A DNA stretch of 64,000 bases from Oenanthe sinensis (taxonomy: Eukaryota > Streptophyta > Magnoliopsida > Apiales > Apiaceae): contig CM053800.1 of the NCBI GenBank assembly GCA_028671895.1, positions 6,965,886 through 7,029,885 of the forward strand. The letters are read 5' to 3'. Position 1 is the stretch's first letter; every line of letters begins with the position of its first letter. This document shows positions 33,897 through 47,131 of this stretch, in pieces. Both the position numbers and the translations under genes were made by a program. The notes under the pieces are model-generated. The model saw only the letters and a list, made by a program, of their open reading frames with translations. It was not told where the DNA came from and did not search any database.

Positions 33897-36800
33897 TGTT
33901 AGGTCCGTAAGGATGGGGTATTAGCTAGAAGGGGGGGGTTGAATAGCTTAATACCCTTTTAAAAATTAGAGCTTAGCGTTTTAAAATTTTCTCTTCTCTT
34001 TTAAAAATGTTACTAGTCAACTAGTAAATCAAATGCGGAAATTAAAAGAGAGTAAAGAAATGGAGCACCACATACAAGATTTTTATCCTGGTTTGCGATG
34101 GCGCAATCCCCTAACGGATCCGCTCACCCCTAGTCCAGTCCCCGAGTCCCTCCCTGAACTCGAGATTTTCCCACTATAAAAAGATTCACTCCTTATAGCG
34201 GCGGAGAAGCCTGTTACAACCACTATGTATTTATCTCGGACCTTAACTCCCCGTTAACCCCTCAAAATACAATAGCAAACCCTACTAGACTAATCTTGGA
34301 GCGTAACTCCCCGCTACCTCCTCACAATCTAAGTAGAACCCTTACAAGTTTATCTTGGAGCGTAACTTCCCGTTACCTCCTCAAATACAAGTAAGAAAAA
34401 TTAAATTACAACCCTGCGTAGACTATGTTCCTCTAACCCTCTGTAGGTCTTGGATCTTAGGTCTTAGGTCTTGGGTCTTTCCTTTTCCTCACGGTGCAGA
34501 GACACCCAACTTCCCGTCGGCGTGCCTAGGACTTGGGTCTTAGAACAAGGATCACCTCACTTCACTTCACCTCACTAGCAAAGTCTAGACAACCAGTACT
34601 ACGACTTAATAACCCTGTTTAATAAAAGAAGATTGGTGGACTAGTATATTACTGTACTAGACCGGAGACAAACAGATATATATAATATAGCCGAAGCAAC
34701 AGAATATATAAATGTGAGTCGGGGTAAGTCGCTTCGTGAGAAGGACGAACCACACGTTGTGTGTGAACGTGTATGCAGTAATTTAAGTGCGTATGCTAAA
34801 GTAAAAGCGATATGTAAAGCGTATGAATGCAAGCACTTAAATTAAATATATATATAATATATATAGGGATATATAAGGTCAAGTTATAGACCAAATATAT
34901 TTGACTTGAATGAGATCAAGTACGTTTTCTAACTACTTTATTTATTTTTGTTCGATATATAAGGCCGGGGTATATGATCTAATCTAATGGCCGAATATAT
35001 TGACTTGACTTATGTCAAGCTCGTTTTAGAAATCAAGTTGTTTATAAGGCCTAGAGCAACAATTAAGTTGGCCTTTAAAACTCACTCGAAATAAACCAAT
35101 AAGATTCAACGAGGATGTTTCGTTTATGTCGTACCTCGACTTATACGAATAGTATCTAACTCGGAATTAATGTTGGCTTCTTTCACTTAATAATTCAAAC
35201 AAGGAGTATTTTTGTTTATGTCTTAATATATAGACTTATACAAAAATTCTCGACTCGGAATTAAAGTGAGCTTAAACTTTACAAATATTCTACGAGAGAG
35301 CTTCGTTTATATCTCTAAATAATATATGAGATTTATACGAATATTCTAATCTCGGAATATAAGTTAGTTTATGCCTCTTTTTATTTCAAACAAGGAGATG
35401 TTCGTTTATGTCTTATAATATAGACTTATACGAATATTATCTCAACTCGGAAATAAAATGGCTAACTTGCAAATATTCAACAAGGAGTCCTTTTTGTTTA
35501 TGTCCTATATAAGACTTATACAAATCGGTCTCTACTCGGAATAAAAGCTAGTTTAATTACCAAATTCAACAAGGAGTCCTTTTGTTTATACCTCTATATG
35601 AGATTTATACAAATCGGTCTCTACTCGGAACTTAAGTAATTTGGAGTCGTTATTAATCCCGGATATGTAAGCCTAGGATATGAACAACTAATTTGGGAGA
35701 GTAAGAGATGAAAAGAAGACTCCCCCAAATACCAACACAATCTATATATACTAAGAGAGAACAAACAATTAAAGCTCGTGTATATATAAATTGTAAACAA
35801 GGCTAACTATTTATTTAAGCTAAAAATCGAACCAAGCTAATCAATTTAAATAAATAGAGCCGAATTATATATATATATCAAATAGACAAGAAATAACTAA
35901 CTTATGACCCTTGTGCTCTTGTTAGAGACAAAAATATTTCTTTCGAAACCAAGGGATACGAGTTAGGTTCGGGTTCAAGCTTTTGTGTGTGTATACAAAA
36001 ATCAAGCAAGCAAGATACACACACTACTAGACATGAACTAAGCTACTGATATAAATATATAAAATTATATAACCAACTTGTAACCCTTGAGATCTAGAGA
36101 GAAATCAAGAGAAAAAGCTAGTTAGAAGCCAAAACACACAAAAAGTAGTCGCCGGAAAAAGTCGCCGGAAAATCGCCGGAAAGTGAACTTTTGGTATAAC
36201 TTTGGGGACAACTAAACAAGTCTAAGGGCAGTAGATATATGGTCTTTGGGTAGCCTAAAGGGACTTGTACGGTTGGTGTGTTTAAAGTGCAAGTATATGG
36301 GTTTTTAAGCTTGAAAGGGGTAAGATCTATGTAAGAACTAAGCTTAAAGGGCAAGAACTCTTGGAGATGAAAAGCTACTGATCTTGAGAGCTTCTTGGGA
36401 GAGAAATTTGCAGCATATACTTGGCACTAAAAGGCTTGAGAAATGGTGTGGGGGGAGGGCTTTATTTATAGGCCAAAAATGGGGCATTTTTGATTTATTT
36501 TAAAAAGGGGACAAGGGGACAAGGGTTTACATGGAGCAAGGAGAGCCACAACAATTCAAATTAAAGTTGTATCAGCTGAAAGAGGCCACATAGGTGCTTG
36601 GAAAAACGTGCTAACATCATTCAGTTAATTAATAAAGCTAATAAACACGAAACCGAACGATACGTTGGAAATATGACGTTTTTCAAAATATGCTCCAAAA
36701 ATTATGAAAATTTGGGAACCATCTGGGAATAATCCCAATAGGTCATGGTCAAAATCCTACTCAATTTGGAGTTGACCTTCATTGACTTTTAATTGACCGA

Positions 36801-37603
36801 ACAACCAATAACGATATCGGGAATACAGGCCAAAAATAAAAGTCACCCAAAAATTATGAAAAAAATCCTAAAATTCTTTTTCAATATTCTAATGACATTC
36901 CCCAAGTTTCAAGTCATTTGGACATGTGTAGATATTACTTTGAGAAAAAGATTGTTTCGCTGTCCCTATAGTCTGAAACAATACTCGATAGCCCTTTGTC
37001 GGAACTTGTCAACGTTTGGACTAAAGTTTTGACTCAAAACATATTCAAATATAATATTCTTAAAATAATAATGACTATGAAGTCCAAGGAATATTTAATT
37101 TGAATTAAAATACAGATTATCCAAAGAAATAGGACAATTCAGGGCTTCAGGGATAAAATCTGTATTTTATATCTAGGCAGAACTTTGTTGAAGATAAATT
37201 GTACAAATATTTTTAGAAAATATATTGAAAATATATTCTCTTGAAAACCTTTAAAACAAACACTCTTTTGAATAGATAACACATTTTCTGTTTCGTAAAA
37301 GCAGTGTTAAAATACTTTGTTTGTTCATCTTCAGTATATGCCTCAAACTATAACATATATAAATTAGATTTGATTTTATCATTATTTTGATAAATCTTAT
37401 CTAAATATATGTAGAAAGAAAATCATTTAGATTTGTTTATAAAAGCAGTTTGGCTCAATTTGACTTTCTTCTCGTTGATTGTCACTTTGAATAACCTAAG
37501 GGAGGATTACTATATTAATTAGTAACTTCCTAATGCTAATTTAATTTACACTTATCATTAAGACAAAATAATCAAAACCTAATCCATAAGACTGTATCTC
37601 ACA
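33897..37603 (-). repeat. E2 3' LTR (3707 bp)
   Basis: On the minus strand it runs from TGTGAGATACAG at 37603 to CCTAACA at 33897. It contains three of the ~59-bp palindromic units (palindromes at 34243, 34303 and 34362), the ~95-bp diverged array (about 35100-35640) and TATAAATA (36463-36470). It has eight G residues near its outer end where the 5' LTR has seven. Confidence 0.95.
36463..36470 (-). promoter_or_regulatory. E2 3' LTR TATA box
   Basis: TATAAATA on the minus strand, duplicated at 52684-52691 in the 5' LTR. It is followed by a C-rich stretch and CTCAAGCC, as in E1. From this copy transcription would run leftward toward the SOG1-like gene's 3' side. Confidence 0.6.
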
Positions 37604-37617
37604 ATCTTCCCCTTTTT
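37604..37617 (-). other. E2 terminal polypurine tract
   Basis: AAAAAGGGGAAGAT (minus strand) abuts the 3' LTR and is identical to the E1 PPT. Confidence 0.9.
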
Positions 37618-39204
37618 GATATTTTGTCGAAACATTCTAGTGTAAAATTAAATATGTGTGTGACAGTCCTAGACTTCCCCTACGTGTATGCAACTATCTA
37701 ATTTATGCATTTTTAGATTATTAAAATCTAATTAACACTTCCCCTATAGTGTTGAAAATCTTTCTTGATTTTAAATGCATAGCAGATAGACAACCAGAAT
37801 ATTATGCAGCAGTTAGGATGCACACAGAAAAATTGAGTATGTATACCCTTTGATAAGTGAGCACTTATCATTATTTCAGTTTCAGCTCGTATACTCCAAT
37901 TTCCAAAAAAAATTTGCTGTATGCCTTCCATTTGATAAGAATGTTTAATTCTGTATCAATTTTCAATTCCTTATAAGCTGCAAAATATTGATAGATTAGA
38001 ATTTTATTATAAAATTCTATCTAAATTACACTTCCCTTCCCTTCACATTGATGTTTACGCATATTCATTTTAACTCTCTTCCCCTTTATTTTTACCAAAT
38101 TATTAACAATTATATTCATTTCAACTCTCTTCCCCTCTATTATAACTCTCTCATGAATATTCATTTTACACTCTCTTCCCCTTGTTGAGATTGAATATCA
38201 AAAACAAATTTATAAGTAGAAATCTAATTTTCAAAGATAATTATGAGTTTTTGAAAACTTAATTAAAGTTCTAAATCACAAATTGAGGAGATAGAGCATA
38301 AAAACTTCCCTTTAGAATTTATTCAATTGTGAATAAATTTATGCACTTGAATATGGAGGCTGGTTTCAAGTATAGAGTTTGAATTCTTCTCCTGTTTCCA
38401 CTTGAAAAAATCGAATTAGTTGTTCCTGGTTATCATGAATTAAAAAATACGAGGAGCAAGTTTTAAATTCATAACCCTGTTTATCAAACAAATGAGTAGT
38501 AAATATAATGAAACAGTTTGCTAGTGATTTAATATTAACTGAATTAGCAGTTAATATAGTGACTAGCATCAAAACACAAAATTAATTCCTGCCACAATTT
38601 AATAGAGAACAACACATTTTTATACTTTAGCAATTTAATTCTTGCCACAATTTAATTGCAGGGGATGGGGGAACTCAGTAATAAGCTAAGCAATATTACT
38701 ATCAAATGTATACTGCTGTAGTATGGACAGATCTTAAGTATACATTCACACTGTTAGAACTTGTACTAACTGTAAAGAGTGTTGACTTAATTGCTAACTG
38801 ATCACCAAGCAACTGACAATTTTAATCATAATCTGTTAATTGGAAACATGATCTGTCTTGTGTACCTGCAAGTTGTTGTGTTAGTAAGAGATCAAACAAG
38901 AATAAGCATATAAAATGAAATGACAAATGCTGCTAGAAGATAATTCATTCATTTCAAATACTGCTTCAACTGATCAAACACAAACTTGAGTATTGCTAAC
39001 ATGACCTAGTACTACTTAGACTAAAGGTCATCTTACATACTCACTGCCTCTAAACCACTGCAGCAAAAGGAGACACATAACAAAAGCATAGCAGACAACA
39101 AACAACTGACACAAGACAACATAGATAATTAGACAAACAAGCAGACAAACCACCACAGAAGTGTTCCAACTTCTAAAGAAACTAGAAATCAGATGTCCAG
39201 AGGC
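37618..39204 (-). other. E2 3' noncoding region with repeated PPT-like motifs
   Basis: No gene is seen. GGGGAAG (minus strand) occurs at 37674-37680, 37738-37744, 38078-38084, 38129-38135 and 38175-38181. The last three are followed by AGAG and are closely spaced. This matches the multi-PPT layout of E1. Confidence 0.75.
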
Positions 39205-40575
39205 TTATGCCATGTTTTCAAACTCAGATTTCTCTGGGATTGCATCATTGACAGCATCTGTGTCCATATCCTTCACTTCATCAACAATTACTGGCCCTTC
39301 AGTACCTAGTGCCATCACAGGTTGGTCATCATGTGGTTCTTCCATAAGGGGTAGAAATGGGATGTCCATCAAACCTAGTTGGGTTGTTATCAGTTGGGAC
39401 AATCCATCCTCAAGTCTACCAGCCCTAGACACTGAGTTTCCAAGAATGGAAATTAGTACACCTACCTTTGTTTCAGTTGATTCAAGCTTTTCAGTCAAAG
39501 CTTTGATATTAGTTTGAAGAATTTTACACAAGGCTTCAAGGTTGGCATGACTTTCTTGAAGGTTCAAGAGTTGTTTTTCAAGGGCTGTGATAGAAGTAAG
39601 GTTGGGAATGACAGGGTTAGTGTTTGGAATTGCAGGAATGGCAGGAACTATAGCATCATCAGTGTCAAGATTGATCACTGAAGGTGGTGGAGGACCTGAG
39701 AATCCAGGAAGGGGTATGACTGTTCTTATAGCCCTATCAGAAATGGTACTTGCAACTTGAAAATGAGGCAGTTGATTGACATTAAGCTTGAAATACTCAA
39801 AAACTTTGGTTAAGAGTAGTCCATAGAGCATAAATCCATTCTTGAATCCATTGATCATTTGAAGCAAAATAACATAAGTGATATTGAAAGTAACTTTCTG
39901 ACTGGCAAGTTTATACATTAGCTTAATTTCAGCAAATGTCATTAACTTGTCACCAGAAGTACTAGGAAAAATGTTACCTCTCATGATCAATGCCAAGTTT
40001 TGGAATATAGGGGAAAAATGCTCATAAGACACACCTTTATCTTCTACAAACAAGTTATGAGGTACTTCTACTTCACAAAAGACAGATAGGAATAGTTTGA
40101 GTTCCATTTTGTTAAAAACAAACTCTTTTGTGATGTCAATATTGGCTAGGTTCAGAAGTTTTTGGCTTAGTTTCAAGGCTTTACACAATTCTATGTGATC
40201 AAGTAGCAATGCCTTGCCATTTACCACAGATGTGATAAAGACAACATCACCAGCTCCATACCTCACATTCATATTATTGTAGAACTCAGTCACCATGTTA
40301 GGAAGAACCCTTCTATTAGGATAATAGAGCATGGGTTCCCAATTGGATTTGGTAAACATTTGGTAAAGCTCAGTTCTTTTATCTAAATGAATCAGACACC
40401 CTGGTTGCATTTGGGTTTTGATAGACCTAGAGATTGGATTAGTGTAGGTGGACACAGGATTTACTTGCTTTCTTGGTTTCTTCCTATTTCTATTTTTAGA
40501 AGTGGAAGGAACTGTGGTGGAAGAAACATTGCCAAGACACAGAGTAGTGTTTACTAGATTACTGGCAGACTCCAT
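39205..40575 (-). CDS. E2 ORF3: additional Sirevirus ORF
   Basis: 456 residues from the ATG at 40575, the start equivalent to that of E1 ORF3. The core is collinear with E1 ORF3 (QPGCLIH; NWEPMLYYPNRRVLPNMVT; FYNNM; LLLDHIEL; GDKLM.FAEIKLMYKLAS; PHFQVASTI), about 65% identical. A probable coiled coil follows (LEKQLLNLQESHANLEALCK onward), then an acidic tail. In this copy the frame is open upstream to another ATG at 40695. The 40 extra residues would be strongly hydrophobic, like a signal anchor, but the DNA there is also pyrimidine-rich. It resembles the PF20167-type plant transposon protein; molecular role unknown. Confidence 0.8.
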   Translation of the reverse strand: MESASNLVNTTLCLGNVSSTTVPSTSKNRNRKKPRKQVNPVSTYTNPISRSIKTQMQPGCLIHLDKRTELYQMFTKSNWEPMLYYPNRRVLPNMVTEFYNNMNVRYGAGDVVFITSVVNGKALLLDHIELCKALKLSQKLLNLANIDITKEFVFNKMELKLFLSVFCEVEVPHNLFVEDKGVSYEHFSPIFQNLALIMRGNIFPSTSGDKLMTFAEIKLMYKLASQKVTFNITYVILLQMINGFKNGFMLYGLLLTKVFEYFKLNVNQLPHFQVASTISDRAIRTVIPLPGFSGPPPPSVINLDTDDAIVPAIPAIPNTNPVIPNLTSITALEKQLLNLQESHANLEALCKILQTNIKALTEKLESTETKVGVLISILGNSVSRAGRLEDGLSQLITTQLGLMDIPFLPLMEEPHDDQPVMALGTEGPVIVDEVKDMDTDAVNDAIPEKSEFENMA

Positions 40576-43500
40576 TGAATGCACACAGAGGAAATTTAAG
40601 GCAAAGAATAAGTGCAGACAAGTATTTAAGAGCAAGAAGACACAAGTGTTTAAGAGTGCAGTAACATAAACAAGGAATGAGGGGTATATATGCATGTAGA
40701 ATCAGTTAAGGTGCAGGCAAACATACAAATGAATTCATGTACTCACAGACACACATATGTGTACATATATTGCATATATCTGATATTACACAATGAGACT
40801 GCATGGCTTAATAATGAACAGACAAGTGTGTGGCAAATAGAACATAGTTCAGCAAAATGCAGCAGTCTAAACTAGGCAAGTATCAGTTATAGAGTCACAG
40901 GTTCTGCACAAATAGTATAATATATAGTATAGACTCTATCAACCTGCCAGGAAATTTGACATAAAGCATAAAAAGATATCCAATCTGCAGGAAAGTACTA
41001 GATTTCAATCAAACAATCACTCTAAAGTACATCAAACAGTGACAGTTAAATCAAGAAGGACAACAGTCTGTAATTCATACACCATGCTCATTTAATGAGA
41101 ATCAGGACTTCTTATCACCAACTATAACCCCACTGTACTCATGCCAGTATTAGCAAATAAACAATTATCTCATGCTTCACAAATTGCTGCAAATAAAGGT
41201 GTACTAGTTAAGGTAGCAGATGACATTTAATTCTGCAGGGCAAGCATGCTACAGGTCATTTTATCAATAAAATTCATGATTATGTGTCAAAAAAAATATT
41301 ACCTAACTACCAAGAAAGGTATAGCAATACTTCTTAAGAAAACACAAAGCAATTAAAAATGTGCCAAACTTTACAATATGCTGCAGTCTTGAGAATTATA
41401 GTAATCAAAGCAACTGATGGCATTAAATTTTTACAAATCAAGCATGTTATGGACTAGAATTTTGATTACACATGTAACTACCTACCAGAATGAAATAAGA
41501 CATGTTAATCATCCATATTCCATATAATCATGCATATTCCAACAGTTAAGATCAGTCACACAAACAAATCATGCTTAAAACTATTCATTAACATGGCAAT
41601 TTGACTGTAGTTATTGTGACAAAAGGAGCATGAATGCTTCAATTAGTGACACTTTAAATGAGCTGAGCATGTGATCAATTAAGCACAGGGCAAAAATTAA
41701 GGTAATCAAATCTATCAGCAGTTTTCACATAGGCATCAGTTATATTTAGTCTCACAGACTTAAGTGCATATTAGCAAGTAGGTGTGAACAAGAGAACAAC
41801 TGCCCTTAAAGTTTTCATACTAAGCAGGGAATCATCAGTTAATCATTAAGAGAGCAAACTCAGAGTTAATTCAAATAAGTATGAACTTTATGGAATACAC
41901 AGAAGCAGGTTCAATTAATTCATGGTAACAAATTTCACAAATAATGTAGGCATGCACCAATTCTAGCACAAGTACATCTTAATGAAGGACATAAAGGAGA
42001 GTAGGTTGCAGATTGCAAAGGTGTACATTGAAATCCCATAAAAACATATAATTGGACCATTTTCTTTATCAAAAATAATATCAGCAACAATACACATAGT
42101 CACAATTATGGCAAAACTTTCCCAATTAATCATAATTTCTATCTAGATTGCACATAAAGCTCAGAGAAATTCTTCAAGATGCAGGAAATCAATTTTGCAA
42201 TTTAAGCAATTCATTTACCACTCCCAGAGTTATGCTAAAACCTTACAGCAAATTAATCAATTACAAAATAGAAATGCAAATGATGCTATTTGTGGCCGTT
42301 TGAACTGGGAACAGATCAAGGAATGCTCTTATGACATTCCAGGCAGTCCATGATCTCAGGGCATGTATGTGCTCATAGTGTCCTAGTGTGAAGCATCAAA
42401 AGAAGACTTTTCAAACAATCTCATACAAGATATGGAATCTATTCTAACAACCTCAATTAGCAGAGAGATTTTAATCAAGTACACAGATATGCTTTATTTC
42501 TATGATACTGCAGACCCTATAGCACAACATATTTGACAGTTCACATACCTCAAATTGCAAGTAGCAGTTATTTCAACTTAAGCATTTGATATGAGAAACT
42601 CAATCATGAACGACATACACTAATCACATATCTACTAAATTAGCAGACACTCATCAAGAGTAAGATTTTAACAGTTACCAGATAAATAGGAAAGCCACAG
42701 AGGATATGAAATTTGATGATTTTAGGATCATACCAGCACTGTGGTGTTTATACACACAGTGAAACCTTACTGGACTTATCAATTATCATCCTCACTTCAT
42801 TAATATAAACAAGAATGATCCACACTAAGCTGACTTGAAGTGACTCAGTATTTGTTTTATTTTTCTCCGAGTTAGCTTCCTTCAATGATTGTACCTGCAG
42901 GACTCGTACACAAACAGTTAGTGCGTGTTGAGAATCATTCGATTACTTACAAATATGCAATACACCAGTAACAATCAAACGAGATTGAGATATGAGTGAT
43001 GAGCTTGTCCAAGTTTCTTGTAGTAAGATTTGTGAATAGCCTTGAATATCATCATCGAACCATCTTGCACTAGGCAACACACGTAGCTGTCAAATAGGGT
43101 TTGAGAAAGCCCTCAAATTAGTGCTTGATTGATGATCCTTGTGTAGACTCTAGTATGGGCTGATGCAAAATATACTGCTGCGGATCGATTGAATCCATCA
43201 TCCGTCAAATTCATAGAGTTGGAGGTAAAGCAATTAGGGTTTATGGCCCTTGAAGAATTTGGACTTATTTGATGACAAAGTGGGTATCAAATGAAAGCTT
43301 AGAACACGAAGAACATGAGTTCATGAATGAATCAGATAGAAAACTCATGGTTTGATGCAATTTTGATCCCCGAAAACTAGGGTTTCGAAGGAATCAGATT
43401 TTAGTGAAGAACAGTACGGCTGATTGATTAAAAAGAAACAAAATGTTTTCTATTTGTATTAACAAAATGTAAGGCCTGGATTTAACTTTCAATTGATCCA

Positions 43501-44035
43501 ACAGCTGAGATTAATCAAGAGTTAAATTAATTTAAAATTGTATTTAACATAATAAAAATTATATTATAACAATTTCAATTTTGCATAAATTTTATACTTT
43601 TAATTACAAAATTTTGTAATTAATTTGCATAAAATAATATGTCTAATATAAAATTATTTTACAATTTTAATTACATCAAGAAATGTAATTAATTGTTATA
43701 AAATAATTAATTACCAAGAAGGATATTTTTATAAGCAAAGAAATTTATTTTTAAATTTCCATTAGATAAAAATATTTCTTGGGACATATTGATTAACACT
43801 CACTATTTTTCCGAGTTTTGAAATACGAAGTATTCCAAGGCCAATCCATAGCTGTGTTAATCAATATTATTTTATTGAGCTTAATTTCACAATAAAGCTT
43901 GAACAACTTATAATCAACGTTATTATTGACAAATCTGAATTTCACCTCGAAATCCGGTCAAATAATAACCTTAACCACAGGCGGAGCAAATTTCACTGAA
44001 AATTAATTCAACAAAATTAGAGACACTCAGTGTCT
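40576..44035 (-). other. E2 pol-ORF3 spacer
   Basis: 3.46 kb with no supported gene. Just upstream of ORF3 on the minus strand, roughly 190 bases contain no AG dinucleotide until the ORF3 start codon region. CTGCAG|GTAC near 42891-42900 is a moderate splice-donor match. There is little close similarity to the E1 spacer beyond composition. Confidence 0.6.
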
Positions 44036-47000
44036 TTACTTTGGGCACACTAGCATTCCTAACTCCAGACGGAGTTTATTGAATCTATCGGAGCTCAAAG
44101 GTTTTGTAAAGATATCCGCAATATTATGTTCAGTATCAATATATACCATCTTAATATTGCCTTTAGAGACATGATCTCTTAAAAAATGATGTCGGATATC
44201 TATGTGTTTTGATAATGAGTGCAACACAGAATTTTTACTCAAATTTATTGCACTTATATTATCACACTGAATTGACACTGCATCAAATTTCACAGTGTAG
44301 TCAGCTAGTGTTTGCTTCATCCAGAGGATTTGAGCACAACATTTTGCAGCTGCTATATATTCAGCTTCTGTAGTGGATATAGACACAGAATTCTGTTTCT
44401 TAGAAAACCAAGAAACTAGACATCCACCTAGAAACTGACAAGTACCACTTGTACTTTTTCTGTCAATCAAGTGTCCGGCATAATCCGAATCAGAAAAGCA
44501 CACTAGGTCAAATGGTTGTCCTTTTGGATACCATAGACCCATATCAGTGGTCCCTTTAAGATATCTGAATATCCGCTTTACAGCAGACACATGAGATTCC
44601 TTAGGGTTGACTTGAAAACGGGCACACTTACACACACTAAACTGTATGTCAGGCCTACTTGCAGTAATATAAAGAAGACTGCCAATCATTCCTCGATATT
44701 TCTTTGTATCCACAGAGATACCACTAGGATCTTCAGTCATCTTTAAAGCAGGTGACATAGGGGTACTGATGGTTTTACAGTTTTCCATCTCAAATTTCTT
44801 GAGCATTTCTTTGCAATATTTCGATTGTGAAATATGAATGCCTTCATCGGATTGCTTAATTTGCAGTCCTAAAAAGAAATTTAATTCCCCCATCATGCTC
44901 ATTTCAAATTCTTTACTCATAATATCTGAGAATTCCTTACATAGAGATTCCTTGGTAGAACCAAAGATGATATCATCTACATAAATTTGAACGAGCAAGA
45001 TGTCATCATTTTCATACTTTGTAAAGAGAGTGGTATCAACAACTCCTATTTTGAAACCATTTTCAATAAGGAATTTGCTTAACCTCTCATACCAAGCTCT
45101 AGGAGCTTGCTTTAACCCGTATAAGGCTTTGTACAATTTGTACACATACTCAGGATGTAAATGATCTTCAAATCCAGGTGGTTGTCTTACATATACTTCC
45201 TCTTCTAAGACACCATTAAGGAAAGCAGATTTAACATCCATTTGATAGACTTTGAAACCTCTATGACACGCGAAGGCTAAAAACATTCGAATTGATTCAA
45301 TTCGAGCCACGGGAGCATAGGTTTCATCAAAATCTATTCCTTCCATTTGAGTATAGCCTTGAGCAACCAAACGTGCTTTATTTCTTACCACTGTTCCACT
45401 TTCGTCTAACTTGTTACGAAAGACCCACTTTGTTCCAATAATGGAAGTATCAGGGGGTTGTGGAACTAGTTCCCAAACTTTATTATGAGAGAATTGGTTT
45501 AATTCTTCTTGCATGGCAAAAATCCAATCCTCATCCAATAAAGCTTCCTTTGCGGTTTTGGGTTCTATTTGTGATAGAAAGGCCATATGACTCACAATGT
45601 TTTGAACTTGAGCACGAGTTTGAACACCTTTAGTTAAATCCCCTAAGACATAGTCTATCGGATGATTTTTAAGCAATGGTATTTCCATAGGCAGTTCAAG
45701 TTCGTTCTCATCTTTTTCAAGAGGATTCTTTGAGATTTTAGGTTCAAGATTCATATTTCCAATTTGTCGAATAATATTTTCAACATCACTTGGAATATGA
45801 CCATTTGAATCTGGTTCCTCTTCTATCAAATCTTTAAACTTTGAGTTTGGTTTAGATTCATCGAATGCAACATTCATTGATTCTTCCACAATCAAAGTAT
45901 TAAGATTAAATACTCTATAAGCTTTGCTATTCACAGAATATCCTAGAAAAATGCCCTCTCCAGATTTTGGGTCAAATTTCGTTAGATAATCTTTAGTATT
46001 CATAATATAGCATTTACTTCCAAAAACCTTGAAGTAATTAAGCTTAGGAGTTTTACCAAAATAGAGCTCATATGGAGTCTTCATTTTGATAGGTCGTAAT
46101 AATACTCTATTAAGAACATGGCAAGCAGTAGACATAGCTTCGGCCCAAAAATATTTTGGTCGACGATATTCATTAAGCATAGTGTTTGCCATTTCTTGCA
46201 ACGTTCTGTTTTTCCTTTCAACTACCCCATTTGATTGAGGTGTATAAGGTGCAGAAAAGTTGTGAGTAATACCATACGCTTCACAAAACTCAACAAATTT
46301 TGAATTCTCGAATTCCTTCCCATGATCAGTCCTTATATAGATGATCGATTCATTTTGTTGATTTTGTATGCGTTTGCAAAGAGCGGCAAATGATTCAAAT
46401 GCATCACTCTTTGATTTTAGAAACTCAGTCCATGTAAATCGAGAGTAGTCATCAACTACCACGAGGGTGTATTGGCTTCCTCCAAGACTTTGTACTGGGA
46501 CCGGTCCGATAAGATCCATATGTAATAGCTCAAGTGGTCTAAAAGTAGACACCATGAATTTGGCTTTGTGAGATGCTCGAATTTGTTTGCCAATTTCACA
46601 AGCTTCACATATATGATCTTTAACGAAATTGAGTTTCGGTAATCCACGTACATGTTCTTTCGAACATATAGTTTTAATGAGTTTCATGTTAACATGGCCC
46701 AACCTACGATGCCATAACCATGGATCCTCATTAATGGAAACCAAACATACATTCTCATATTTCGTAGTGTCACACGTATATACATTTTTATCACGTGGAC
46801 AATTTAGAGCCAGTCTTCCGTCTACATTGTAAATAGAACAATGTGATGAACGAAAAACGACTTTGCAACCATTATCACATAGTTGACTTATAGATAACAA
46901 ATTGTATTTTAGTCCCGTGACTAATTGTACGTTTGTTATTTTGAATCGTTCATTTCCAATATCTCCAATGCCAACGATGTCACCCTTACTGCTATCTCCA

Positions 47001-47125
47001 AAGGTTACACTTCCTGCGGCTACCTTTCTCATGTTGTTCAACAATGACTTATTGTCAGTCATATGTCGGGAACACCCACTATCAAGATACCACACATCTT
47101 TCTTAGCAGTAAGGCATACCTGCAT
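44036..47125 (-). CDS. pol: E2 Pol polyprotein (PR-IN-RT-RNase H)
   Basis: 1029 residues, uninterrupted. Protease DSG is at 15-17, and the integrase HHCC and D,D,E motifs, RT YVDD near 715-718 and RNase H motifs are all intact. It is about 94-95% identical to E1 Pol by eye; most differences are in the linker between integrase and RT. Unlike E1, this copy has its own ATG (47125) two codons after the gag stop, so reinitiation could in principle make a protease-containing product. Gag and pol are in the same frame, separated by a single TGA. Confidence 0.95.
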   Translation of the reverse strand: MQVCLTAKKDVWYLDSGCSRHMTDNKSLLNNMRKVAAGSVTFGDSSKGDIVGIGDIGNERFKITNVQLVTGLKYNLLSISQLCDNGCKVVFRSSHCSIYNVDGRLALNCPRDKNVYTCDTTKYENVCLVSINEDPWLWHRRLGHVNMKLIKTICSKEHVRGLPKLNFVKDHICEACEIGKQIRASHKAKFMVSTFRPLELLHMDLIGPVPVQSLGGSQYTLVVVDDYSRFTWTEFLKSKSDAFESFAALCKRIQNQQNESIIYIRTDHGKEFENSKFVEFCEAYGITHNFSAPYTPQSNGVVERKNRTLQEMANTMLNEYRRPKYFWAEAMSTACHVLNRVLLRPIKMKTPYELYFGKTPKLNYFKVFGSKCYIMNTKDYLTKFDPKSGEGIFLGYSVNSKAYRVFNLNTLIVEESMNVAFDESKPNSKFKDLIEEEPDSNGHIPSDVENIIRQIGNMNLEPKISKNPLEKDENELELPMEIPLLKNHPIDYVLGDLTKGVQTRAQVQNIVSHMAFLSQIEPKTAKEALLDEDWIFAMQEELNQFSHNKVWELVPQPPDTSIIGTKWVFRNKLDESGTVVRNKARLVAQGYTQMEGIDFDETYAPVARIESIRMFLAFACHRGFKVYQMDVKSAFLNGVLEEEVYVRQPPGFEDHLHPEYVYKLYKALYGLKQAPRAWYERLSKFLIENGFKIGVVDTTLFTKYENDDILLVQIYVDDIIFGSTKESLCKEFSDIMSKEFEMSMMGELNFFLGLQIKQSDEGIHISQSKYCKEMLKKFEMENCKTISTPMSPALKMTEDPSGISVDTKKYRGMIGSLLYITASRPDIQFSVCKCARFQVNPKESHVSAVKRIFRYLKGTTDMGLWYPKGQPFDLVCFSDSDYAGHLIDRKSTSGTCQFLGGCLVSWFSKKQNSVSISTTEAEYIAAAKCCAQILWMKQTLADYTVKFDAVSIQCDNISAINLSKNSVLHSLSKHIDIRHHFLRDHVSKGNIKMVYIDTEHNIADIFTKPLSSDRFNKLRLELGMLVCPK

Positions 47126-47131
47126 AACAGA

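Noticed and set aside
34355..34543. Small ORFs repeated identically in both E2 LTRs (also 1266-1457 and 17151-17342 in E1)
   Set aside because: Identical copies exist only because LTRs are duplicated; they overlap tandem repeats and have no coding features.
39205..40575. Calling ORF3 a retroviral envelope glycoprotein
   Set aside because: The ATG-initiated protein lacks clear transmembrane or fusion features and resembles a plant transposon protein with a coiled coil; only its position is env-like.
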